64,000 nt of DNA, taken from the NCBI GenBank assembly GCA_965201045.1, contig OZ241746.1, forward strand, positions 62,001 to 126,000. Reading direction: 5' to 3'. The notes under the pieces are model-generated. The model did not search any database, was not told the origin of the DNA, and worked only from the letters and a program-made list of their open reading frames with translations. Made by a program: the position numbers and the translations under genes. The stretch is from JAPORK01 sp026710285 (GTDB lineage: Bacteria > Pseudomonadota > Gammaproteobacteria > Pseudomonadales > Endozoicomonadaceae). The first letter of the stretch is position 1. Every line of letters starts with the position of its first letter. Below are positions 12,301 through 21,481 of this stretch, piece by piece.

Positions 12301-14911
12301 GTTTATCACTATTGAGACAGAGTGATTTTACTGGAGGTAACAACATTTTAGTGGCTGGTAATATCCACTGTTTAACTGGTTTATTGAGTATATTTGCTCT
12401 TGATACAGAGATAACAGACGCTTCACCCTGTGCACTTTTCTGATAACTCATCACACATCTGTTACTATCATCATAGTGCATAACAGTAACGCCACCATCA
12501 GGAAGGTGAACCCGAATAACTCTGCCGGTATCATCATAATCCTGAGTAGTATCACGTGTAGTTGCATGTCCGAATGCATTGATGACATAACTGCTTTGTC
12601 GGGTAATACGTCCATATTTGTCATAATAAATTTTCTTTACCGGCCACCACTTACCCGGTTGTTGTTTTCCGGCTTTGTCAATAACTTCAGTGAAATTTAT
12701 CAGTGCTCTTCCAGCACCATCAAAAAGTACTTTTTTCTGCAAACCATTGGCTGCCGTAATCAACACCTGATTAAAATTTTTAGATATTGTATAGTTATAA
12801 TTTATACTGGCAACAAAAGGAGTACCAGCCGCACTTTTTATTTTTATCAAACGGTCCCACTGATCATAATAATAACGATCACTGTATTTTTTTTCTGTGT
12901 CTTCTACTGTTAATATCTGATTAGTAAATAAACTGGTGGTAACATAAGATGAGATTTGATATTTATTTTGGGATAATTCAATAGCACTATAAATGGTTTT
13001 AGTGTAATTATCCGGACTTTTTATATAATAATAATCTTTGGTAACAGCCTCTGGTGAATCTTTGTTATTCTGCCTGCCTGTGAGTATAGTCTTTTTTAAT
13101 AAACCGTAAGTTAACAGATCTTCAGGGTTATTATAATAATAATGGGTTGTTGTTAATTGTTGTTTACCCGCCTGTTGTATTTGGTGGTCCAGCACAGAAA
13201 TGTAACCTTTTCCATTATGATTTATCTCTTTATGATAATAGTTACGAATTATTACGGGAGGCAGTGGAGTTATATCTGCCTTAGTATGGACCGGATAAAA
13301 TATAGTTGATTCAGTTAGTGTACCGAAAGACCATATCTTTGAAACAGGTGGACAGGCAACATCACCTGCTAACGGACAGTAACGATTAAGTGTTACACGA
13401 CCAAAAGTATCTGTTTGCCTGATTACTCTTCCCTGTGAATCATAATCAGCCATTACTTTGGTTACAGCAGGAATCTCTGATGAATTCCCCCAAACCCTGG
13501 TTACTATTTTTAGTGGCAAACTATAGAAAACCGGCAAGTCAGCAAACGAGGTATGTGCACAACCATCACTTTGATCTGTACGGCAAAAAAAATAATGTAC
13601 TGCTGATAAAATATGTCCGGTGCGATAACTGACCTGCTGTTCATCTGTCATCAAATGGTATTTATTGTAAGTTCTTATTTCGCGTATAAGACCATTATCC
13701 TGTTCAGTCTTATAAGTATAGTTTGCCGGTGCTTCAAACAACTCATCTTTTGATAAATGATTGATGGTATTCAATTCTGCATTGAAGCCAAGATAATTAT
13801 GCTCATTAGCATTTGTTTTACCATAATGATAACGATTTACTATTACGGGCTGACCAAAACTAGGGTTTGTCGTTTCTTTAACAACAACACACATCGCATG
13901 ATATAGTGAAGAATCATTTACAGGTATTTTTATTTCATCACGACAATTATAGATTATATGCTTTTTTAATCCTGTCGGGTAATCAACACTGGTAAGAAAA
14001 TGTTGAGCATAATGAAAGTAAATTCCATGGTCAGAATGATTACAAAAAGATGGTAATGTAATACTATGTAATTCATTATTCTTTTTATGGATTAATACGA
14101 CAACCGGCTTTCCTGTGCTACCCTGATTAATGACTGCAATATAATTTTTTGTTCTATGCAATGTGATGATATGTCCCTCATCATCTTTTACAGATTGTAA
14201 CAAATGAGTCCCAGGTATATAACTAAAATGAACACTCCATCCATCCTGCTGTTCAAGACGAATTTCATAACCCTGATGGTTAAGCGTTTCCTGCAAACCA
14301 TTAGCATAAGTGATGATGAAATGTGTACTGATATCTCCCTGAATATGCATATCATGCAGTTTATGATACAACGGCCACCAGTGACCATCAGATTGTTTAT
14401 TTAAATAAAAATTCTGTCCAAAAGAGGTGGTAAGCTGATGTGTGGTTAAATTGAAATGGGTTAGATTCCAGTTCCAGCCAGTCCCAAGTCCATCAGGATT
14501 TGCTAAAGCACTGCTGCTATAACTAACCTCAAGATTAATATCAGGACCATGCCCTAAATTACTAAGCATACTACCTGTTTTTACCCAAGTGCTTAGAATG
14601 CCTGTGCGTGGATCGACCGTGGTACCCCATACTTTTTTGAAATTAAATGCATTTGACCAAGGGACTGACCCTGAAGATTCAGAAGTACTGGTTATTTGTT
14701 GTGTTTTTTTTGAATTTAATACAATCTGATCATAATCTTCTTTTACTGTTTTATTAGTTGTACTATGTGAATGATAAAAAGAATCTGTATACCTTTTAAT
14801 AAAGTGGTTCTTTTGAATTTCAAACACTGAACAAAATGAGTTTTCTGAATAACAAAGTAATGAGATAACAAAAATACAAAAGCAATAGTATCTTTTACTT
14901 TCAATCAGCAT
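9365..14911 (-). CDS. R3: giant exported RHS/YD-repeat protein with C-terminal Cys-His domain
   Basis: This protein of 1,848 residues is a near twin of R2. The ATG at 14911 is chosen over an upstream TTG (14926) because AAAGG lies at good spacing and the hydrophobic segment (about residues 8-22) begins at once. The first 55 or so residues (signal region and linker, Cys27 in NSFCS) differ clearly from R2, then identity becomes almost complete through shell and core. It diverges again in the last 95 residues, between Cys1694 (CDTGS) and the C-terminus. His1785 (GYNHMAV) is kept and Asn1808 (QFNSKG) takes the third site. As in R2 the second core motif is DSSG. It is the outermost minus-strand copy of the left cluster and faces R4 across a divergent intergenic region. 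The RHS assignment is firm; the enzymatic nature of the tip is inferred. Confidence 0.9.
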   Translation of the reverse strand: MLIESKRYYCFCIFVISLLCYSENSFCSVFEIQKNHFIKRYTDSFYHSHSTTNKTVKEDYDQIVLNSKKTQQITSTSESSGSVPWSNAFNFKKVWGTTVDPRTGILSTWVKTGSMLSNLGHGPDINLEVSYSSSALANPDGLGTGWNWNLTHFNLTTHQLTTSFGQNFYLNKQSDGHWWPLYHKLHDMHIQGDISTHFIITYANGLQETLNHQGYEIRLEQQDGWSVHFSYIPGTHLLQSVKDDEGHIITLHRTKNYIAVINQGSTGKPVVVLIHKKNNELHSITLPSFCNHSDHGIYFHYAQHFLTSVDYPTGLKKHIIYNCRDEIKIPVNDSSLYHAMCVVVKETTNPSFGQPVIVNRYHYGKTNANEHNYLGFNAELNTINHLSKDELFEAPANYTYKTEQDNGLIREIRTYNKYHLMTDEQQVSYRTGHILSAVHYFFCRTDQSDGCAHTSFADLPVFYSLPLKIVTRVWGNSSEIPAVTKVMADYDSQGRVIRQTDTFGRVTLNRYCPLAGDVACPPVSKIWSFGTLTESTIFYPVHTKADITPLPPVIIRNYYHKEINHNGKGYISVLDHQIQQAGKQQLTTTHYYYNNPEDLLTYGLLKKTILTGRQNNKDSPEAVTKDYYYIKSPDNYTKTIYSAIELSQNKYQISSYVTTSLFTNQILTVEDTEKKYSDRYYYDQWDRLIKIKSAAGTPFVASINYNYTISKNFNQVLITAANGLQKKVLFDGAGRALINFTEVIDKAGKQQPGKWWPVKKIYYDKYGRITRQSSYVINAFGHATTRDTTQDYDDTGRVIRVHLPDGGVTVMHYDDSNRCVMSYQKSAQGEASVISVSRANILNKPVKQWILPATKMLLPPVKSLCLNSDKQPEARVSLITYDGFGRPTSAQDSAGRIVRQHYDSLGRLTDTIDPTGNRMHQVYNLTGQIVQSWAYPVSGGHYLLSSARYNKAGQLIWSTGEDRKRTFYTYTTDGQIATLTTPSGNRFSWQYNILNLPVSESIDNQQQWITNYMPVTLALHKKTDATGTTTYTYSDDGLVQKLIHRGKNNYPDYTLQWQYDNNRRIVSTTDISGNKTNTGYDWLGRVDHINYKPHQNNSTEKLFLPVYDGFSRIKNIRYGSDMYRSFHYDLWGHKDQIIDIQKEQLIYKWLVTYDIFGNIIRLSQKTEKKQYGMLHYQYDVLDNLISMYCRGSPGLPLCPHDTSFAKSKLLQAPVITQQHYTFTPLNRLASIKETLQPIQNKQTVSKSVNYHYTDYSAPLRLQQISTVWNHDSPVLQNFSYDKMGNMTTDGDNNHISYNNLNEVIRVISSTGKQSNYNYNGNGQKVMEKSLDGISYLFYRGDALINEKIISPEKDVHVNGYLGVAKATDGIINEYYESSYKGDITGIFRKNNSRQYKLDQRNIYSPYGMVWHKKRKTLLLYQQTLQGFDGERTDPSTGWQFLGNGNRTYNPLGRYFLSEDPAGDGYAFGSNNPIMSTDSSGNSPQWLGEVFRWANYISTMGLGALHQRWANITASVIQAGCTVATLGAAVAGAGASALAGVVAGTATIGSIPVVASAIPANKGLNIAGKIIGMAEMAVTVATGLAGFLPLNMAAGETATEDIPLAKIPFEMLTGKQKTAVTTVNDEGASSSASVSAIPVLRPSLPSVSLNEILEQSPYFFYKRGKFPYLNLLNRQSVEETLSLLLNSPFKDNIACDTGSIFLVYQRNGQVLHTNELTKFLSVRMRFIGQESPVSSDHPYLKALKNILDRANPYGSKFRYHIGNYYDKSLLNIFQLTNCVLLSGYNHMAVVERIQDSAGCKSCWNVYQFNSKGNIKIVSIEKYMFSKIFYNPHSPDKLLLNGYMGIGGEV

Positions 14912-15087
14912 ATTGATGCCTTTCAATAAAGAAGAAAAAACAAATAAATTTATTTATAACTATTCATACACAGAAAAATAGTACAATCATAACATTAAAA
15001 TAAATATGGGCCGGATAACAATTAAATATAACAATAGGTTGCACTGAGATTTTTGCTATCTTTTATGAAAGATCAGAATAATTATAG

Positions 15088-15226
15088 TTGATCTAAAATC
15101 GTTTTTCGTATCTCTACAGCACAGCATCTCAGTTCATACATTAAAACAACCAGAAAGCTGAGATTTTAGCTATTTTCTTTTCATAATGAGACTACCAATA
15201 AACCTTTTAACACCATTTTAGGTCAA
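15088..15226. repeat. Imperfect inverted repeat pair, MITE-like or regulatory
   Basis: TTGATCTAAAATCGTTTT (15088-15105) matches the reverse complement of 15209-15226 at 15 of 18 positions. The arms enclose about 100 bp that contain a smaller inverted pair, ATCTCAG (15126-15132) and CTGAGAT (15158-15164). It could be a small non-autonomous element, a transposon remnant or a regulator-binding region between the divergent genes. No target-site duplication was established. Confidence 0.35.
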
Positions 15227-15373
15227 CTTACTTATAATCTATACCTGTTCTGAAGATACTGAATTTATTTTCTAAAAATTGATTGCTACTAAAGAATTTT
15301 ATAAAAATTAAACTTTGTATTTTGACGTTAAATGGATATAAACCAAAGTCATACATGTAATAAAAAAGAGACG

Positions 15374-15403
15374 TTGATTAACTATGTATAAATTCCTTAT
15401 AAA
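15374..15403 (+). promoter_or_regulatory. Candidate sigma70-type promoter of R4
   Basis: TTGATT (15374-15379) and TATAAA (15398-15403) are separated by 18 bp and lie about 70 bp before the R4 ATG. This was judged by eye only; in AT-rich DNA such matches occur by chance. Confidence 0.3.
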
Positions 15404-15476
15404 AATCATGATAATTAATGTTAGACAACAATTAAATTATGTACTCATAGATTAAATTCAATAATGGTATTTTTTT

Positions 15477-18400
15477 ATGATATTTAAGTTATACAAACAG
15501 TATCAATGGTTAAATTATCACATAATATTATCATTTATATTTATTATTTTTTATTCATCAATTGTTGTCAGAGCATTTGATAATCTATCTTTTCTACACA
15601 AAAATCAGCAAATAAAAAAAATATCAAATCATAAAATTAATTCATATGGAGAAGAGATAAAAAGCAGCCTTCCATGGTCTAATGCTTTTAACTTTAAAGG
15701 AATGTGGGGAACACAGGTTGATCCACGAACAGGCATATTAAGCGCGCATATTAAGGTAGGTAGTCTACTCAGTAATTTAGGACATGGTCCAAATATTGAT
15801 CTGGAGGTTAACTACAGCAGTAATGCAAATACAAATGTTGATGAATTAGGAATCGGATGGAGGTGGAATTTGACTCATTTCAATCCGGTAACGAATATAC
15901 TGGTAACATCAACAGGTCAGAGCTTTTATTTACAACAAAATAACAATGGTCAATGGTATCCTTTATACCATAAACTTCATGATATTCGTATTAGTGGTAC
16001 AAAAAAAACCTATTTTATTATTACTTATGCGAACGGTTTGCGGGAAACTTTAAACCATTCTGGTTATGAAACCACTCTTGCACAACAAAATGGCTGGTGT
16101 GTACACTTCATTTATAAGTCAGGGTCTCAATTACGGGCTGTTAGTGATGATGAAGGGCATAGCATTATACTAAGACATCAAAAGCATTACATCAATCTGA
16201 TCAGTAAAAGTAGCGAAGGAAAATCGGTTTCAGTATTGCTTAATATAAATAAAAATGAATTGCGAAAAATCATACTACCTTTTACACACAGCCATAATGG
16301 CTATATCATGTATTTTAAATATACAGATCATCTGATTACACAAACAAGTTACCCAACAGGATTAACAGAGACGTTTACTTACAATTGCACCGATGCAATG
16401 AAAATAAACATTTCAAAAGATTTTTCAAAACATCCTTTGTGTGTGATTGTTAAGAAAAAGGTTAATCCTGGGGCAGGGCAGCCTGAAATCAGGGAAGACT
16501 ATGCATATACTAACGTTAACAGCAATGGACATAACTACCTTGCTTTTAATGCTAAATTGACAAAAACACCTTCTGTAAAAGATATTTTGTTTGAAGCACC
16601 CGTTAGCTATACTTACCAGACACAGGAAGATAATGGTATTTTTCGTGAAATTCGTACTTTTGATAAATATCATTTACTAATTGATGATCAGCGAATTAGT
16701 GACCGAACCGGATATAAATTATCAGAAATAAAAAGCTTTTTTTGTCGTACAGATCAATCTGATGGTTGTGCCCGGTCTGCATTTGAAACATTACCTGTAA
16801 CTTATAGCCAGCCATTAAAAATCATTATAAAATTGTGGAGTAAAACTTCTACTTTACCGGCAGTAGCTACTGAAACTTATCACTATGACTTGCAGGGAAG
16901 AGTTATTAGCCATAAAGATGCTTATGGTCGTTTAAATGAAATTCATTATTGCCAGGAAAAAGGTGATACAGATTGTCCTGTTGAACCTGATGGATGGAAT
17001 TTAAGTACACCTGTGAAGTCTGTTACAAAATGGCCGGTTGGCTCAGCTGTGCTTTCACCGATTATTACCCGCAATTACTACCGAAAACTACCAAACAGGA
17101 GAGGATATGGTTACATTTTGATACTAGATCATCAGATAAATGAATCAGGAAAGCAGCAATTAATAACAACCCGTCATTATTATCATGATAAGAATAACAA
17201 GTTAACTTATGGATTATTGAAACAAACCATACTTTCTGGCAATATGCAGGGATCATCCAGGCTGCATACAATCATTCATGATTATTATTATCAAAAAAGT
17301 AGTGATGATTATAGTAAAACAACTTACAGTACTATTGAATACAGTACAGGAAAACGACTATTCTCTTCATTTATCACTACCAGCTTATTTACAAACCATT
17401 TGCTACAACAAGTTGATTCTGCCAGACAAAACACTGTCCGCTATCACTATGATTTGTGGGACCGATCAATACAAACAGACATCAACCCCGGCACCACTTT
17501 CACTGCAAGTATGCACTATCAATATACAATTTCTCCACAATTTAACCAACTCATAGTAACCTCAGCAAACGGATTACAAAGCAAGATTATTTTTGACGGT
17601 GCAGGACGACCACTGATGTTTTTTCGTGAAGCTTTATCCAGTGATGGAAAAGTTATTGCCGGACACTGGTTACCCGTGAGTAAAATTACTTATGACACGT
17701 ATGGTCGTATAGCAACACAATCCGCCTATATTATTTCTCTATCAGGTAAAACAACGGTGTTGACCAAAACACAAACGTATGATGATTCAGGAAGAAGCAT
17801 CCGTATTTATCTGCCTAATGGAAAAACAATAATCAATCAATATGACGATGCACATCGATGTTTTATCAGTTATCAGCAAAGTATCAGTGGCAGGAGATCG
17901 GCTGTTTCTGTTACGCATGCCAATGTACTATATAAACCAACCGAACAGTGGCTAATTCCAGTTAGTCATAATGCTTTACTATATGCCAGAGAGCTGTGTA
18001 GTCACAACCCAGATAAAATCATTATAAGAAAAGTTAAAAAGTCTGTAATAACTTATGATGGTTTTGGTCGTATAAAAACAACGACAGATCCTTTAGAACA
18101 TATCGTAAAAAGAGAGTACGATACACTGGGAAAACTTATTAATATTACCGGTCCTACAGGCAACAAAGTGCATAATGTCTATGATCTTGCCGGAAATATC
18201 ATTCAACACTGGGCACAACCAGTCTATGGTGGAGCTTATCTGTTAACTTCTGCGGAATATAATGCAGCTGGTGAACTGTTATGGCGTGCAGGTGAAGATG
18301 GTTTACATACTACTTTCACCTATACTGAAGACGGTAAGCTATCTGCTACAACTACACCTCACGGTCACAAAATATCGTTGCAATACAACAATCATGGCTT

Positions 18401-20879
18401 ACCTGTTGCACAGTTACTGGATGGAAAAATTCAGTTACAGGTAAATTATGACTCTGTTACCTCACAGGTTACAACAAAGACAGATAATACAGGTAAAACA
18501 TTTTTTACGTACAGCGACGATGGATTACTACTTTATCTTAAGCATACAGGAAAAAATGGTTCCCTGGATTATAAGCTGCAATGGAAGTATGATCACAACA
18601 GAAGAGTCGTTAGTGTTACAGATATTGGAGCTAATCAGACGCAAACACTTTATGATTCTCTGGGTCGGGTCTCAGAAGTTCGTTACCTGCCAGATCATGG
18701 CACACCAACCACATTATCTGCACCCGCTTATGATGATTTCTCCCGCATTGTCACTATCCGCTATGGCAGTGGTATGCACAGAAAAATCATTTACAATTCC
18801 TTTGGTCATCCACAGAATATTAGCGATAAACTCAATAGTACGCTGTTATCAAAGTGGTCATTTGATTATGATTTTAATGATAATATTACAACACAGATTT
18901 ATCAGGCAACTAACAATCAGCAGGCAACACTCAATTATAAGTATGATGCACTGAATAATCTCATTAGTATGACTTGCACAGGTTCCGCTAAATTACCATT
19001 ATGTCCGCGAGATACCGCCTTTGCAGGAACTGGTTTACAGGAAGCACCTGTCATTACCCGCCAGGACTATGATTTTACACCATTAAATCGTATTTCCAGG
19101 GTACATGAATATCTACAAAACTCAATACAAAACCAAAGTCTTAAAAAAACAACTCACTATTATTATGCAGATACTTCAGTTCCGCTTCGTCTTCAACGTA
19201 TCAGCACACTTTGGAATAATCAGTCTCTGCTAACCAAAAATTTTAATTATGACATAGCCGGTAATATGGTAGCTGATGGAGAAGGTAACCATATAATCTA
19301 TAATGCTTTCAATCAGATAACTCAGGTTACTCAGCCCAACGGACAGCAAAGCAATTATAGCTATGATGGTAGTGGAAGGGAGATATATAACAAAAGCTAT
19401 TTAGGTGTGAGTTATCTCTTCTACCGGGGAGACCATTTGATTAATGAAAGAATAAGTGACCGGGAAGGAACATCACATCTGATCGGTTATCAGGGTATAG
19501 CCAAGACCATTGATGGTATGATTTATCAGTACAATGAAAATAATTACAGAGGTGATGTCGTTAATATTTTAACGAAAGACTCAAAAAACAATCAATATAA
19601 ACAAAATCACCGTAACCTTTACAGTCCCTATGGAATGTGCTGGCGTGCTGATAAAAATTCACTCCCTCTTTACAAGCAAACAATTCGTGGTTTTAATGGT
19701 GAACGCACCGATTCTGCTACCGGATGGCAGTTTCTGGGAGCAGGACATCGCACGTATAATCCACAACAACGTTACTTTGTTAGTGAAGATCCGGTAACAG
19801 GTGGTTATAGCTTTGCTGGTAACAATCCGGTAATGAACAGTGATCCGAGCGGTAATATGCCTGAATGGCTTGGATCCATTTTTAAGTGGGGTAGTTATAT
19901 CAGCTCTTTTGGATTGAATGCACTGCATGCAAAATGGGCTCATATTGCAGGTGCTGTTATTACTTCTGGTCTGACTGTTGCAACACTGGGTGGATTAGCT
20001 TATACCTTTGGAGGTGCGTTACTGGGATCTGTAGTAACAGCAGGAGCAACTATTGCAGGTAGTATCCCCGTGGTTGCAGCTGCCATACCTGCAAATAAAG
20101 GATTAGATATTGCAGCTTCAGTAACGGGCATGACAATGATGGCAAGTATGGCAGCTACGGCAGCTATTGATATCGGATTATTCTTTTTTGCAGAAAAAAT
20201 GATAGCTTTACCTGAAGGATTAGAACTGAAATGGCTTCCTTTTAATATGCTAAAAGGAGACTGTTCTGCTAATAAAGTAGAATTATTTGATGTTAGAAAA
20301 TTTATTAAGCGGTTAATGCCTGATACAGTAAAGACATATTTTGGAAATTCTTATCTATACATTGACTCGATGGAAGAGCTTTTCACATTATGGAAGCATC
20401 TATATTCAAAGAGCAAACTAATACAGTGTGACTCAGCAGTAATATTCGTTGTTGCCAGAATAGCCAGACAGCCTGTGGATCTTAGAGATTTCAAGCAACT
20501 TTTGCAATTAAAAGTGAAGTTTGCTGATATCATGATGAACAACCCTCTGGATCCTGAATTAACCAGAGTATCAGCACGTTATATAAATAAATTATCTAAA
20601 ATATTATTCGAAATTCACAATGGTGACAGAAGATTCACCTTCATTTCTCCGCAACCTATAAAAGATTTACCACTAGAAGCAGATCAAATGGCTATTATTG
20701 CGACTCCGCAACATATACAGTTTGTTGCCAAATTCTCAGAAGAGTCGTGGTCAACATATACTTTTATTGGAGAGGAACCAGGGTATGTAAAAGGTGATTT
20801 AGAGAAAGTTGAAAAATGGATTTTCCCGGATATACCTGAAGAAGAGCGAAAAGTGTTTGCTTTTATGAGAGTAAGTTAA
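15477..20879 (+). CDS. R4: divergent RHS/YD-repeat protein, plus strand, with C-terminal Cys-His domain
   Basis: This protein of 1,800 residues is the only intact copy on the plus strand and the most diverged. The signal segment (about residues 15-33) ends in VVRA before FD, a normal-looking signal peptidase I site, unlike the Cys-ending segments of the others. PWSNAFNF, VDPRTG and GHGP are kept, as are the paired Cys loops (CRTDQSDGC, CQEKGDTDC, CTGSAKLPLC), the YD repeats and the core (GFNGERTDSATGWQFLG, then SEDPVTGG and SDPSGN). A Gly/Ala-rich hydrophobic stretch and a rewritten tip follow. The tip keeps CDSA (Cys1651), a His 95 residues later (Cys1651 to His1746, in PQHIQFV) and a final FMRV, so it belongs to the same domain family. 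The start at 15477 has only a weak ribosome site. It is followed by yhdP on the same strand after 602 bp, so co-transcription is doubtful. Confidence 0.9.
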   Translation: MIFKLYKQYQWLNYHIILSFIFIIFYSSIVVRAFDNLSFLHKNQQIKKISNHKINSYGEEIKSSLPWSNAFNFKGMWGTQVDPRTGILSAHIKVGSLLSNLGHGPNIDLEVNYSSNANTNVDELGIGWRWNLTHFNPVTNILVTSTGQSFYLQQNNNGQWYPLYHKLHDIRISGTKKTYFIITYANGLRETLNHSGYETTLAQQNGWCVHFIYKSGSQLRAVSDDEGHSIILRHQKHYINLISKSSEGKSVSVLLNINKNELRKIILPFTHSHNGYIMYFKYTDHLITQTSYPTGLTETFTYNCTDAMKINISKDFSKHPLCVIVKKKVNPGAGQPEIREDYAYTNVNSNGHNYLAFNAKLTKTPSVKDILFEAPVSYTYQTQEDNGIFREIRTFDKYHLLIDDQRISDRTGYKLSEIKSFFCRTDQSDGCARSAFETLPVTYSQPLKIIIKLWSKTSTLPAVATETYHYDLQGRVISHKDAYGRLNEIHYCQEKGDTDCPVEPDGWNLSTPVKSVTKWPVGSAVLSPIITRNYYRKLPNRRGYGYILILDHQINESGKQQLITTRHYYHDKNNKLTYGLLKQTILSGNMQGSSRLHTIIHDYYYQKSSDDYSKTTYSTIEYSTGKRLFSSFITTSLFTNHLLQQVDSARQNTVRYHYDLWDRSIQTDINPGTTFTASMHYQYTISPQFNQLIVTSANGLQSKIIFDGAGRPLMFFREALSSDGKVIAGHWLPVSKITYDTYGRIATQSAYIISLSGKTTVLTKTQTYDDSGRSIRIYLPNGKTIINQYDDAHRCFISYQQSISGRRSAVSVTHANVLYKPTEQWLIPVSHNALLYARELCSHNPDKIIIRKVKKSVITYDGFGRIKTTTDPLEHIVKREYDTLGKLINITGPTGNKVHNVYDLAGNIIQHWAQPVYGGAYLLTSAEYNAAGELLWRAGEDGLHTTFTYTEDGKLSATTTPHGHKISLQYNNHGLPVAQLLDGKIQLQVNYDSVTSQVTTKTDNTGKTFFTYSDDGLLLYLKHTGKNGSLDYKLQWKYDHNRRVVSVTDIGANQTQTLYDSLGRVSEVRYLPDHGTPTTLSAPAYDDFSRIVTIRYGSGMHRKIIYNSFGHPQNISDKLNSTLLSKWSFDYDFNDNITTQIYQATNNQQATLNYKYDALNNLISMTCTGSAKLPLCPRDTAFAGTGLQEAPVITRQDYDFTPLNRISRVHEYLQNSIQNQSLKKTTHYYYADTSVPLRLQRISTLWNNQSLLTKNFNYDIAGNMVADGEGNHIIYNAFNQITQVTQPNGQQSNYSYDGSGREIYNKSYLGVSYLFYRGDHLINERISDREGTSHLIGYQGIAKTIDGMIYQYNENNYRGDVVNILTKDSKNNQYKQNHRNLYSPYGMCWRADKNSLPLYKQTIRGFNGERTDSATGWQFLGAGHRTYNPQQRYFVSEDPVTGGYSFAGNNPVMNSDPSGNMPEWLGSIFKWGSYISSFGLNALHAKWAHIAGAVITSGLTVATLGGLAYTFGGALLGSVVTAGATIAGSIPVVAAAIPANKGLDIAASVTGMTMMASMAATAAIDIGLFFFAEKMIALPEGLELKWLPFNMLKGDCSANKVELFDVRKFIKRLMPDTVKTYFGNSYLYIDSMEELFTLWKHLYSKSKLIQCDSAVIFVVARIARQPVDLRDFKQLLQLKVKFADIMMNNPLDPELTRVSARYINKLSKILFEIHNGDRRFTFISPQPIKDLPLEADQMAIIATPQHIQFVAKFSEESWSTYTFIGEEPGYVKGDLEKVEKWIFPDIPEEERKVFAFMRVS

Positions 20880-21481
20880 AAAATGTTTTTTAGGGCCTGT
20901 TGATGTTTTGTAAAAGATTGGTCACCTTTGGCACAATAACGATTAAAATGAGCCTTTTCTTATGCCTGAGCTAACCATAAACCAAATATAGCTGATCAGT
21001 TATTGTATATCTGTATATGGATATTACTACTCATTCCACTCCCGTAACATCTTTATTCTCTTTTTTTGTCCAACCTTGTTGCTTTAAGCAGGCTAATGAT
21101 ATATTAAAACCTTGCAATAAACATTCAAATTTAATAATAAATTTTTGCAATAATAACGCCAGACCTGATGTCAAAGTAAAAATCATTCAGGTTTTACAAG
21201 TGCATAAAATAACTTTATAGGCAAGGTTTTATTCTTCTGTTAAAATGACACTCAGAAGTCTGCTTAAGAATTTGATTTAAAAAAGTTTGTTTGCCAGGTA
21301 CACAGTAAAAACTTATAGTTAAATTTGCTGTATCTTTATAAATAGCAGATTTTAAAAGCTGTCCGGAGTATCATTTATTTACAGCTTTAATTTTTAATAA
21401 AGTGTAGAATTACTTTTTTCATATTTGAGTAAAATACTACAAAACAACAGAAACTTAATATTATATTTTGGGTCGCCCCAC
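20880..21481. other. Intergenic region between R4 and yhdP
   Basis: This 602-bp stretch has no convincing gene. It contains a 10-bp inverted pair AAAACCTTGC/GCAAGGTTTT (21106-21115 and 21221-21230) and an 8-bp hairpin AAAGCTGT/ACAGCTTT (21355-21362 and 21381-21388), neither followed by a T-run on the plus strand. A TAGAAT resembling a -10 box lies near 21406, but no well spaced -35 box was found. A 67-codon open frame at 21017-21220 has no ribosome site or recognisable domain. Confidence 0.5.

Larger units (their letters stand above)
14912..15476. other. Divergent intergenic region between R3 and R4
   Basis: This 565-bp gene-free stretch must contain the start regions of both R3 (minus) and R4 (plus). 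It is not a copy of the other spacers. It holds an imperfect inverted repeat (15088-15105 with 15209-15226, 15 of 18 positions) around about 100 bp, a direct repeat of CTGAGATTTT followed by GCTAT (15044 and 15158) and an inverted ATCTCAG (15126-15132). No credible open frame was seen. Confidence 0.6.

Noticed and set aside
20890..20920. Sequence beginning GGGCCTGTTGATG after R4, resembling an insertion-sequence end
   Set aside because: No matching inverted end, transposase remnant or target duplication was found in the window.
21017..21220. 67-codon plus-strand frame between R4 and yhdP
   Set aside because: No convincing ribosome site, no recognisable motif, and unremarkable composition for AT-rich intergenic DNA.
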